Positions 1 to 9,900 of a stretch of 64,000 nt of DNA are shown here, one piece after another (the first letter of the stretch is position 1; every line of letters begins with the position of its first letter). Source of the stretch: Tritrichomonas musculus (lineage: Eukaryota; Parabasalia; Tritrichomonadida; Tritrichomonadidae); contig JAPFFF010000053.1 in assembly GCA_039105265.1 (NCBI GenBank), positions 372,001 to 436,000 on the forward strand. Reading direction: 5' to 3'. A program made the translations under genes and the position numbers. Under the pieces are notes generated by a model. It was given only the letters and a program-made list of their open reading frames with translations. It had not been told where the DNA came from and made no database searches.

Positions 1-489
1 AATTGCTGTCAAAAATTGAAATCTGTCATTTTTCAAGATGAATCAAAACTATTCACAATTGGATGCAAAGCATTTAGTAAAACATTAATTGACTGCGTTT
101 TTATTCCACCCAATGTTAATAAAATTGATGATTATGCATTTTGCAATTGTGATAATCTGAAAACAATCAATTTTTCAGATAATATAAATTTGGAAACAAT
201 TGGGTATTTGTCGTTTGCTTACACGTCAATTGAAAAAGTTGTATTTCCAGCTAGTTTGAATTTAATAGAAGAATGTGCCTTTTATTTATGTAAAGAAATA
301 AAATATTGTGAATTTTTAGGAGAATATGTTACAATTGGTCAAAACTGCTTTCAGGAATTACCAAACTTTTTCACAGCATCATTTACTAATGCATTAGAAA
401 TAGACATATATGACAAAACATTTGGAAATTTATCAGAACATTTTACACTCTTCATTCCTTCTGATTCCATATTAACAATTCATCGTTAA
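1..489 (+). CDS. BspA-like leucine-rich repeat protein, C-terminal part
   Basis: The reading frame is open from the first base of the window, so the gene starts outside it; the TTG at 16 is only an internal codon. The visible ~160 residues carry LRR_5 (TpLRR/BspA) units: aromatic or aliphatic residues alternating with motifs such as IPPNVNKIDDYAFCNCDNLK and FPASLNLIEECAFYLCKEIK, each about 23 residues. The last ~45 residues leave the consensus and end at TAA 487-489 without a membrane segment. In trichomonads this very large family includes cell-surface and secreted proteins as well as cytoplasmic ones; location cannot be decided without the N-terminus. A related but broken gene lies at 47-50 kb on the other strand. 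Confidence 0.85.
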   Translation, partial: NCCQKLKSVIFQDESKLFTIGCKAFSKTLIDCVFIPPNVNKIDDYAFCNCDNLKTINFSDNINLETIGYLSFAYTSIEKVVFPASLNLIEECAFYLCKEIKYCEFLGEYVTIGQNCFQELPNFFTASFTNALEIDIYDKTFGNLSEHFTLFIPSDSILTIHR

Positions 490-917
490 TAAATGCTACA
501 TAATAAATTTTTAATAATCCAATAATTGTTTATTTTTCTCTCTCTCTCTCTAATTGCTTTATATCTTCCTTCAGAGAAAAAATGATGAAACTTTATCACC
601 TTTTTGTAAAAATCTAGTTATTATTTTAGCTGATTTTGCTTAAATGAATTTCAATTCCTTTAAATAAATGTTTCATCTTATATTTTTTCTTGTTGGTTTT
701 GTTGTGAATTTTTTTCAACCGTTTTTGCAAATTTTCAATACATTTCAAAAAAAGCAAAGTAAAACACAATTAAAAATGATTTATATATTTTTTTTATTAA
801 AATGAGGCTCTTTTTCGTTATATACAAATCAAAAGAATTCTTTCAATTAAAATTTTCAATATAAATCAAAATTATATTTTTATTTTGTTTATAAAATGAA
901 GTCAGCTTGATCCATAA
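490..917. other. Intergenic, no gene seen
   Basis: AT-rich spacer between two convergent genes. It has a short CT dinucleotide tract near 538-550 and homopolymer runs. Both genes end here, so it probably contains both 3' UTRs. I see no conserved gene or RNA. Confidence 0.5.
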
Positions 918-2210
918 TCAAATCAGTTGACCATAAAACTCAATGGAATTAAGCAAAATTGTGTAATCATTAGTACTGAACCAGTCTGGTCCTGTCAGCA
1001 TCAGACGAATGTATTTGAAATCTTTGTTGTTTTGAATAGCAAACGTATTGACGTAGTTGCTGCCATTCAAAGATCCGTTATCCTTCTCTTCATCAATCGG
1101 CGTCCAATTTTGATTGTCGTTCGATCCCTCAATATTCCATGACTTCAGATGATATCCGTTTACACCGTTACTCTTCTCCGATCTTATTGTGTAATGAGTA
1201 GGAATCACTCGATGCTTCTTGAACTCAAAACAAATCCACGAATTCGGCGCACTTTGTGTATGGAAATAGTTATTCAAATCATCAAATTGAAGCAAATTTT
1301 TTACATCACCACAACCTTTGGATGAGAATGTGATGTTAACTTCATCGTCAATATTTGAATGTGTTTGTAAATATCTGAAAATTCCATTGAATTGCTCTTT
1401 GTATGGAATACTTTGTCCTTTTGCTTTTGGCTTGTTTCTTCTGTATCTTTTTCCATTTTTATCATCATTTTCATTTCCATCAACCTTTAAAATGAGTCTC
1501 CTGCTGATTTCTTGCCACATTTCAATGGTGATGTGATCGATGTCAAAAATAGCAATGAATTTCTCAATCGTTTCTGGTTCAACGTTTGAAAACAAAACAT
1601 ATTTGTAAAACTCTGAATATTTAGAATCGTTTGAATAAAGCTGATTAACGAACTCGAGGACTTGGTCTTCGTTATCAACTCTCAATTTTTTGTTATTTAA
1701 TATTTTGTCAAGAGTTTCAAAAGAAAGTTCTGAAAGTTCGCGTGAAAACCGATTTTGAATATCAGAAAAATGCTCACTGACAAAGTCTATTTCTCGTAAA
1801 AGTTCTGAATAATAGAAAAAGTTCGATTTTTCATGTTGTTGTAATAATTCGATAATATTATCAATTGTCAATTCCTTTTGTTGGCCATTTTTCATAGAAA
1901 TTTTGGTTTCAAGTTGTTCAATAATCTCTGAAAAGAATTGTATTTCTGTTTCGTTGATAATATTTTGTTGAAGATTGATTAAATCAAGAAAATGCTGGAA
2001 ATTGCCAGTCGATTGAGTTGAAATTTCATATTCATTAATAGTAGGATCTGTTAAATGTGCTTTTGATATTTTTGATGATAAAAGATCAGCAATTACATGA
2101 CTCGTTTGAAAACGTTCTTTGTTGACCACAAATGTAAAATCTTTTGTATATATACTGAACGGAAGATGCGAAATTGAAGATTGCTGGAGAATGATTGAGT
2201 AACTATTCAT
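918..2210 (-). CDS. BTB/BACK-like protein with C-terminal F5/8 type C (discoidin-like) domain
   Basis: 430 residues, starting at ATG 2208-2210. Residues ~15-100 look like a BTB fold (FTFVVNKERFQTSHVIADLL, then an acidic IN-rich stretch). Residues ~130-240 resemble a BACK-type helical region (ELSFETLDKILNNKKLRVDNEDQ is the typical start). After a basic, low-complexity linker (~245-265) comes a discoidin/F5-8C domain (~275-428) with recognisable core motifs WICFEFKKHRVIPTHYTIRS, LKSWNIEGSNDNQNW and FKYIRLMLTGPDW. This architecture is abundant in trichomonads; partners and ligands are unknown, and there is no signal peptide or membrane segment, so it is likely intracellular. A decayed relative lies at 22.85-23.61 kb. 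The gene looks whole. Confidence 0.85.
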   Translation of the reverse strand: MNSYSIILQQSSISHLPFSIYTKDFTFVVNKERFQTSHVIADLLSSKISKAHLTDPTINEYEISTQSTGNFQHFLDLINLQQNIINETEIQFFSEIIEQLETKISMKNGQQKELTIDNIIELLQQHEKSNFFYYSELLREIDFVSEHFSDIQNRFSRELSELSFETLDKILNNKKLRVDNEDQVLEFVNQLYSNDSKYSEFYKYVLFSNVEPETIEKFIAIFDIDHITIEMWQEISRRLILKVDGNENDDKNGKRYRRNKPKAKGQSIPYKEQFNGIFRYLQTHSNIDDEVNITFSSKGCGDVKNLLQFDDLNNYFHTQSAPNSWICFEFKKHRVIPTHYTIRSEKSNGVNGYHLKSWNIEGSNDNQNWTPIDEEKDNGSLNGSNYVNTFAIQNNKDFKYIRLMLTGPDWFSTNDYTILLNSIEFYGQLI

Positions 2211-3285
2211 CTAAATTTAAAAAAAAAAAATAGAAAAAGGAAAAAAAAAACCTAACATTTTTTTCACCTAACTTTGACCTATGAGGTTGTCAAAAAGTAT
2301 TTTTTAAAGTGCACTTTAAACGGTCGCCGTGGAAAATATAAATATCTTCACATATATAATGAATTAATTGTCATAAATAGAATATTTATTTGTTATCCTT
2401 TTTATATTAATTATTAAAAGAGTTTAATGCCAATATATGAAATATTACAAAAATAAAATATTCAAATTTCATGTAAAATCAAAAATTTGAAAATTCGCTC
2501 TTTAAGAATCTTTGTAATCCGATATACATTAACATATTAAAATTTGAGAGAATAAGATTTAAATCATAAACCCCTCTATTAAAAATAAAGATTTTAAAAA
2601 AATTATAAACGTACGAAAAATTTTAAAATCGCTGCAAACTTTTTTGTTATGAATAAATAAAAATTAGATTCAATTTATCATATTTACCACCACTTCAGCG
2701 ACAAATATCACGTTCGTTCTCGTAAAACCACACAAAAAAAAATATCAAATATTGATGCTGAAATTTTTTTTGATAAAACTTTGTAAATCAGCATATTTTT
2801 ATATTATAATTTGTTATAATTATGAGAAAATACATTAAGTAGATATTGCTGAGAAGAAAAATTTGAAAAAAAGCGTATTTGCTTTATAAGTTTTTTTAAT
2901 AAGAACTATTCAATTTGTTTTATTTGGCAAAAATTTCAATAATGTCTTGTAATAAGAATTCAGAACATCTATCATTAATTAATATATTAATTTTATAAGT
3001 TGATTTGCCATGCTTTTTTCTAACATAAAAACCAGGTATGCATTATTCATTTTTCGAAATAAATCATTTTGCTTGATTGAGTGGTTTACTATAAGATTTT
3101 TTAAAATAAATATTCACTTCACATTATCCAGATAATATTTGTTTTGGTGTAAAAGGTTTGATATGAGTTTAAAAAGATAAAAGGAGAGTTTATTCATTTG
3201 TTTTTATTTTATGTAATAAAAGGATGTTTATTATTATTAATACAGCTACCCAAAAAAGCATGTTCTAGGTTTCAAAAAGAAATTT
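2211..3285. other. Intergenic, AT-rich; palindrome near the upstream gene
   Basis: This is the upstream region of the BTB/F5-8C gene and the downstream region of the ankyrin gene. The 18-bp perfect palindrome TTTAAAGTGCACTTTAAA lies at 2303-2320, about 95 bases before the ATG at 2210, next to a GC-richer CGGTCGCCG. The remainder is AT-rich with no coding signal. Confidence 0.5.
2303..2320. promoter_or_regulatory. Perfect 18-bp palindrome upstream of the BTB/F5-8C gene
   Basis: TTTAAAGTGCACTTTAAA reads the same on both strands and lies about 95 bases upstream of the start codon on the minus strand. The position suits a dimeric DNA-binding protein, but no such site is established for this organism; chance occurrence in AT-rich DNA is possible, although the GTGCAC core is not AT-rich. 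Confidence 0.3.
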
Positions 3286-4440
3286 TTATTTTATAATTCT
3301 TTTTGCTACTTGTTGCAAAATCATTACAATTTCTTCAAATCCTTTTGATAAAGCTATTTGAAGTGGTGTTTCATTTAATTATACATCAAATCCCCAATAA
3401 ATTCGTTTTTAAGGATAATTATAAAAAAAAAGAATCAAGTTTTAATTTCATTTTGGACACTTATATCAATTTTAGGATGATTTGCAAGAAGATTTACAAT
3501 TTTAATATAATTATTTTCAGTTGCAATGTGAATAGGAGCTGTGTTTAAAGTTTTATTATGAAATATCAAATAAAAAAGTTGAATTAAAAACAATTCAAAA
3601 TATTAACTATAAAAATTTCATCACTTTGGTTAATATCAATTCCATTTTGTTTAAGCAACAATTCTACTAAATCAACTGAATTATTTTGGACAAATTTAAA
3701 AAGTGGAGTTTGATTTAAAATAAAAAAAAAATTCCTTATTCAAATTTATATAAAAAATCATTCAAAAAAAAGTATTTTTTTTGAAACATTATTTGTATGA
3801 TTTATGTCAACATCATGATTTTGAAGTAATATTTTCAATGTCTCAATCCCTTTTCGTGGTGAAACATAAAATATAGGAGTGTTATAAACTTTTTGTTAAT
3901 TAAAAATTCCTCATTAAAATATTACAAAAAAATCATAAAAATTTCAAATTATTTAAAATATTTGAACCAATGTTGGCATTGATATTTCGATGATTTAACA
4001 GCAATTTTACAATTTCATTCCCACATTTATCAACGGCATAATGAAGTGGTGTCCAAAATTCAATGATAAAAAAATTCCCCAATCTGTTTTCAAATTGACA
4101 TCAATTTTCGGTTGTTTTAACAAAAAAGAAACAATTTCAAAATTATTCTTCGATACTGCCAAATGTAATGCTGTCCAATTAAAAAAATATTAAAAAATAT
4201 CATATAAATAAAAAAATAGCAAAAGAAAATTATTCATATAAAATGAATGTAAACATTATCTTGTGAATTTAAAATATCATCAGATTTCGCTAAAAGAAGT
4301 TTAACGGTTTCTAATTCTGAAACATAACAAGCAAAATGAAGGGGAGTCCAATCAAAATATATATATAAAAAACATTTCCATTTAAAAATAAATGATTTGA
4401 TTAATTTTTTCATCTTTTTCATGTAAAATGTCATAATCAA
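3286..4440 (-). pseudogene. Ankyrin-repeat tail, repeats separated by short AT-rich inserts
   Basis: Downstream of the DUF3447 reading frame the minus strand keeps about seven recognisable ankyrin units, each starting with a TPLH-like motif: WTPLHFACYVSELETVKLLL, WTALHLAVSKNNFEIVSFLL, WTPLHYAVDKCGNEIVKLLL, TPIFYV..., TPLFKFVQNNSVDLVELLL, TAPIHIATENNYIKIVNLL, and ETPLQIALSKGFEEIVMILQ. The last runs to a natural-looking stop at 3286-3288. Between consecutive units, always just before the TPLH motif, lies a T-rich insert of about 20-85 bp with stops or frame changes. Either the tail is a decayed part of the gene at 4382-5557, or the inserts are removed from RNA; they do not show the GTAYGT...ACTAACACACAG signals known for trichomonad introns. 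Confidence 0.6.
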
Positions 4441-5557
4441 TTGATTTCAAAATTGAATCAACAATTTCCGTGTATCCAAACCCACAAAGATTGTAAAAGA
4501 AAATATTAAAATCTTTCTTTTTTGTGATACAATTGGAATGATTTTTTAATATATGAATGAGCATTTGAATATTGTGAAAAGCAATAGAAATTTCAATAGA
4601 TGATATTTCAATATTTTCTTTCAAATAATTTTCTTCAATATAAAATGCAATTTCATTTTGATGACATTTTATTGCTTCATCATAATATCTTATATAATCA
4701 TTGTGATTTACTTTAATTTTACAGTTTTCTATCAAATGAATGATTTCATAGTTTCCACCATGAATTGCACACAAAAAAAGATCAGTGGTTATTTTCACGT
4801 CACTTAATAATAAAAATTTGAAAATTGATTGCGATCCAAAGAATGCTGCGTACTCAATCAAAGTTAGATCTTCAAGTGACACTTCTTTAGTAACTGACTC
4901 AAAAATTGAATTTTCAATTTTTGAATTCAAATTCAAATTTGATTGAGAAATAAATGAAGTGAACTCATCAATTGAATCTTTTCTGATAATTTCTGATATC
5001 TTTGAAATGTTCTGATATTTTCTTCTTCTTTCCATAAATAATTGAATATTTTTATCATTTTCTTCAATAAAATCTTTGAAACAGTTCATTTCAATTCTGT
5101 ATTCAAATTCCTTTGAATTCAGTTGGCGAAGTTCAATGCAAAAATATTGAAGGAAATCAATTTCATCATACAAATTGATTATTTCTTCTTGAAATGATTG
5201 TTTTGATATTATATTGTTTTCGTAAAAGTATAGAAGAAGCCTTTTTTTGCTTATAAAAATATGAAAAATTTCTTTTTCACTGAAAAATTGTTTGAATAAA
5301 GAGACAATTTTGGTGATTTTTACGATTTTCGAGTCATTATTATCATTATTCTCATGATAATAATCAGAAATAATATGAAAAATGATTTTCATTTTGCTTT
5401 TATCTTTTTCTATTTGGCGATCTTTGCAAAAAACAATAAATTTTTGAAAATTAATTTCTTCATTTGTATCTGAAGATTCGTGTGAGTCGATATATTGAAT
5501 TGCATTTGTCCATAATTCTTCTAATTTCCATATGGAATCCAAAACTTGTTGATTCAT
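4382..5557 (-). CDS. DUF3447-type ankyrin protein, N-terminal part
   Basis: 391 residues from ATG 5555-5557. The first ~180 residues are the helical N-terminal region typical of large trichomonad ankyrin families (FHIISDYYHEN..., EKEIFHIFISKKRLLLYFYE). Residues ~200-340 match the DUF3447 pattern: LTLIEYAAFFGSQSIFKFLL, LFLCAIHGGNYEIIHLIE and IKCHQNEIAFYIEENY. The last ~40 residues enter an ankyrin unit (FFYNLCGFGYTEIVDSIL) and stop at 4382-4384, just where the inserts of the ankyrin tail begin. The protein may therefore be a natural truncation or the 5' part of a longer gene. It is likely a cytoplasmic scaffold. Fragments of the same family occur at 21.8-22.8 kb and 29.9-30.3 kb. Confidence 0.75.
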   Translation of the reverse strand: MNQQVLDSIWKLEELWTNAIQYIDSHESSDTNEEINFQKFIVFCKDRQIEKDKSKMKIIFHIISDYYHENNDNNDSKIVKITKIVSLFKQFFSEKEIFHIFISKKRLLLYFYENNIISKQSFQEEIINLYDEIDFLQYFCIELRQLNSKEFEYRIEMNCFKDFIEENDKNIQLFMERRRKYQNISKISEIIRKDSIDEFTSFISQSNLNLNSKIENSIFESVTKEVSLEDLTLIEYAAFFGSQSIFKFLLLSDVKITTDLFLCAIHGGNYEIIHLIENCKIKVNHNDYIRYYDEAIKCHQNEIAFYIEENYLKENIEISSIEISIAFHNIQMLIHILKNHSNCITKKKDFNIFFYNLCGFGYTEIVDSILKSIDYDILHEKDEKINQIIYF

Positions 5558-6089
5558 TATTAAAAAAAAAATGTATTCAATAAATTCAATATCATCTTAC
5601 AAAATAAAAATCTTATATATCTTATTTATTTGTCTAGTAAATATTATTTTTAAATATAAATTGTATTTTAATATATTGATATTGGAAATGGAATTTTGTA
5701 AATCATCATTATTATTTATGAATTTCGAGTATTTAATTTATTAAATAATGGGATAGAAATCTTGCTCGATAAATTACCAAATAATTTGATATTTTCTTAA
5801 AAATTAAATTATGCATAATAAAATTGTTCAAATACCAACAGTCAATTTTGAGAAAAAGTTGATTCTTTTGATTAAGTATTTTGAGAGATATTTAAATAGT
5901 ATAAATAAAAATATCTTATTATAATCTTATATAATTAATGTATATTTATTTATTTAATAAATAAAATTATATTTATATTATATATAGCAAAATAAAATAA
6001 ATAAAATATATTTTATATCAATATATTATGATTTTTTAAATCAATTTATGAATGAAAATTGAATTAATTTGATAAAATCTAATAAAACT
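5558..6089. other. Intergenic, nothing recognised
   Basis: Extremely AT-rich DNA with short A/T homopolymers upstream of the ankyrin gene. No gene, RNA or repeat structure stands out. Confidence 0.5.
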
Positions 6090-6290
6090 ATTATTTAATA
6101 GAATCATTATATTCACTGTAATTTGTGCAAGTTTCATAAGCTTTGCCAATGGTTTTACCTTAAAATTGAGCAATTAATAGCTCGGCTTGATCTATCGATA
6201 TAATCGCTCCATCATTTTCTTGCATTTCAGTATTAAATATGTCCATTGATTTATGAAAATTTGTCATTTCCATGATTTATGACAATTAAG
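6090..6290 (-). pseudogene. Small unrecognised coding remnant
   Basis: The minus strand shows a short coding-like stretch (MDIFNTEMQENDGAIISIDQ, then AELLIAQF, a stop, and GKTIGKAYETCTNYSEYND). Residue composition is richer and less AT-driven than the neighbouring DNA, which suggests former coding sequence. I do not recognise the family. It has no clear start and one internal stop. Confidence 0.25.
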
Positions 6291-6927
6291 AAAATATTTT
6301 TTGATGTTTACCTTTTGAATTTGATGTGAAAATTAGCACTTTTCAAATTTGGCATTATCTTCCAAAAGAAATGAAGAAAGAAAACCGGTGTAGATATCAT
6401 TCAATAATTCAAATTTTTAACAGCTTTTTGGCATGCTATTTCTCTATTTTCATTGCAATAATGGTGGTGATTAGAACTTAATCGTTTAGATATATGTCAT
6501 TTATTTTTTTACAGCATTTGACAGACAAATATTTTTTTTGTCTCTTAAAAATAACTTTGAAAATTGTTTTAAAATGAATGCTTGATGAAATGCCTAAAAT
6601 TTTCAAGAATCAAATATGCAAGATCTCAATACTTACAATATTTTAATAATTTTGAGATTCAAATGAATGCAAATTTCAGATAAATAGCTGAATTTTCACA
6701 TTCAATTGTAGTTTTTCATCACACAAAAAATTTAAAGGCACAATTTAATCTCATTCTGTTGTTCTCAAAAAGTTTGTTTTTCAGAAGTTTACATTTTTTA
6801 TATTTTCAGATAAAAAAAATAAATATTGAGTTATGTATACCAATTTTATTTAAAAACGTTGTGAATTATGTATACCAATTTTATTTTTTTTGTTAAAAAA
6901 ATAAAATTTGGCTCAAAATACAATCAT
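6291..6927. other. Downstream region of the giant gene, with a short direct repeat
   Basis: Non-coding AT-rich DNA. A near-duplicate of about 24 bp containing TTATGTATACCAATTTTATT occurs twice in 6831-6888, inside the probable 3' UTR of the giant minus-strand gene. Nothing else recognised. Confidence 0.4.
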
Positions 6928-9900
6928 TTAAATGGCAATTGATGAATCTCCTTGTGTTGATGTTGTTGATTGTTTCCTCTTTTTGATGACAAGGAAGTAA
7001 ACAAGAAGAGCAATAATAGCAGCCACAACAACTACGCATGCAATTACAATACCAGCAATTGCTCCAGCAGATAAGCCACCATCGTCATCATCATCTTTAT
7101 TATTGGATCCTACACTCTTTTTAGCGACTAAATTGCATTTAGTAGTGCCGTCTGGTATGCATTCAGCATTATTGAAATCGGTATCGCCTTTGTTATATTT
7201 GCCTGCCAATTCTTTGCATTTTTCTTCAGATGCATCACCTTGGAATTGAGCAATAATTGTTGATTCTACTGTGTCATCAAGGAAAGCGCCTCGAATATGA
7301 TTAAATAATGATATTGTACTTTCACTTAATCTAGGATATTTTGATTTATCAGCTCCAGAGAATATAATTGGTGGATTTGTATTGGATGTATTATATGCAA
7401 CTTCAAATTTAGTGATGTTTACATCATCACCAGAATCTATTTGCAACAAAGAGTTTAATCCTACTTTGATATCTTCTATTGTCATTTTAGTTGCTTTAAA
7501 TGTAGATCCTCCTTCTAACTTGGCAGTTTTACATGTAAGTGATTTGGTATTATCACCAGACAATTTTTCATTACCGAAAACATCTAATTCTGTTAAAGTT
7601 AAATCATTATCAGGTGAATTAAATCCTTCTAATGGTGAAGTTGCTTCATCTAATCTAACTGTTCCAAGTGTAATATCACCTTCTTTATCAGAAGATATTT
7701 TTATTGTTCCCGTTCCTAAAATATTAATATTTGCTGAATCTGATTTAAGTTGAATATTTGCATTATTACAATTTACAGTAACAGGAGAATCTGATTCAAT
7801 TGGTAATGCTTTCGTTGTAGTAGGTACATTTATTTGGAAATTAGTATTTCCTGTATTTTGAACTTTTATAGATTCAACTACTCCATCAACCACATTATAA
7901 GCATAAACATTTTCTGGCTTAGCATCTTTTATATTACTTGGTATTAAAGTCAAAGCTTTATTTTCTAATTTACAACTGTTTTCAGTTTCTGGATTACATG
8001 TATATTCTTTTTCTTCTTTATCTGCAGGAGCCATTGGCTTTGGAGGTTCTATACATTGCTTGTTTACATAATCATATCCAGTTTGACATACGCATTTACC
8101 AGAATTAATTCCTGATTTAGTGAAATGATTATCTTCATCACATTTTACGCACTCCGAGGTGTCTTTCTTGCATTCTAAGCATCCTTCAACATCTTGACTG
8201 CAATTATATGTTTCTAATTTTTGCACGCAGATTGCAAAATCAATATCAACATCAAGATCAATATCATTATTTTTAACTAAATCATATCCATCTAAGCAAG
8301 TTGTGCAAGTGTAAACTTTCATTGAAGTAACTTCTATGCATTCTTTGCATCCGTATTTTTCATCACATTTAGTTGCACATGGAACATATCCACTAACACC
8401 AAGTCCTTCACCGCATTTTGTGCATTTTCCATTTTCAAGGCCATATCCCGTTGCGCATTCAAGACATTTTTCAGGATCACCTGTACATAATATACAATTT
8501 TCGGTTTTACATTCTTTTGAAAGTTCATCTTTTTTATAACAAAGATTATCTGGGAACCATGAATAACCGTCTTTGCAATCACACTCGCCATGATCTAGTA
8601 CAAAGTTTTTACTTTCATCACATTTGTTGCAAACAAGTGATCCAGGATAAGTGCATTCCAAACATCCTAATATATTTTTTGCGCATGCTCCAGGTTGATC
8701 TTTGATGCAAGATTGTTTATTTTCATCTACATGATATCCAGTGATACATAATTGGCAATAAACTACTCCATTTTCTGAAATGCATTCGCTGCAATTTGTA
8801 ATAACCGAACAATCAGGTCGGCATGGCTGATTACCTGAAACAAATCTTCCATCAGCACATTTTAAACATGTACCGCCACTTAAACCATATCCATTATCAC
8901 ACATGGAGCATATTCTTTCAGATTCGCATGTCAGGCAGTTTGAAACATAGCATGTGGATGATGTTGATGGAACGCATTGGCCTTGAGCATTAAGTTTAGA
9001 ATTTCCATTACATGTTCCACAAACAGATGGATCTGTTTCTGAACAAGTCTTACATTGAGAAGCTCCAGTTCCAATTGTGCATTTTGTAACACATTTATGT
9101 GTTGTTGGGTGGACTGCTTGATTTTCTGTGCATGCAGCACATCCTCCACTTTCTGTAAGTCCTGCATTATCATTGCAAGTGCCGCATTTAGTTGGATCGG
9201 TTGTATCGCATGTTTTACAAACATCAGCAGTATTACCAGTAATGCATTGAGATGGGCTTTCTGGTGATTCTGGGCTTTCTGGTGATTCTGGGCTTTCTGG
9301 TGATTCTGGGCTTTCTGGTGATTCTGGGCTTTCTGGTGAATCTGATATCTCTGATTCAGAACTTGGGCCTTGAGGATTTGTTATTGGTCCAAATTTCTCA
9401 GAAACAACAGGCTCATCATCATAATTAATTCCATCTCCAATAATTGTGACTTTGACAAATTTGTCAACAAGACTTTCATCATCTAATTTTAATGTTGCTT
9501 CTTTTTGTTCTGGACTGAATGGTACATAATTGTCGCCATCTTGTTTTGTCCAATTATATTTAACTATAGCATCAGTTTTGCTTAATTTGGCTGTCAATGT
9601 TTGACCAATTTCTGGTGTACCTGTAATTGTAACAGTTAATTTGGGTAAACCCTGAATTGGTCCAAATTCTGGAGATAATACTTCAGTAGTTACATAATCA
9701 GGATTTCCTGCAATAGTAACTCCAACCTTTATAAGATGATTTTTAAGTTCTTTTGATATTCCAAAGCTATCTTTACTAGCATCAGTAATTTCAGTGAATT
9801 CTCCTGTTGCGCCTTGTTCTTTTGAATACCATTTGTATGATATAGTGCCTGTAATAATTGATGGACTTATTTTTGCTTGTATAGTTTGGCCAATCATTTT

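Noticed and set aside
3286-4440. Ordinary spliceosomal introns between ankyrin units
   Set aside because: Inserts lack the GTAYGT 5' site and the ACTAACACACAG branch/3' motif known for trichomonads, and most do not end in AG; an unusual mechanism stays open as a finding.
7382-7753. 123-codon plus-strand frame
   Set aside because: It is the complement of the beta-helix-like region of the giant minus-strand gene.
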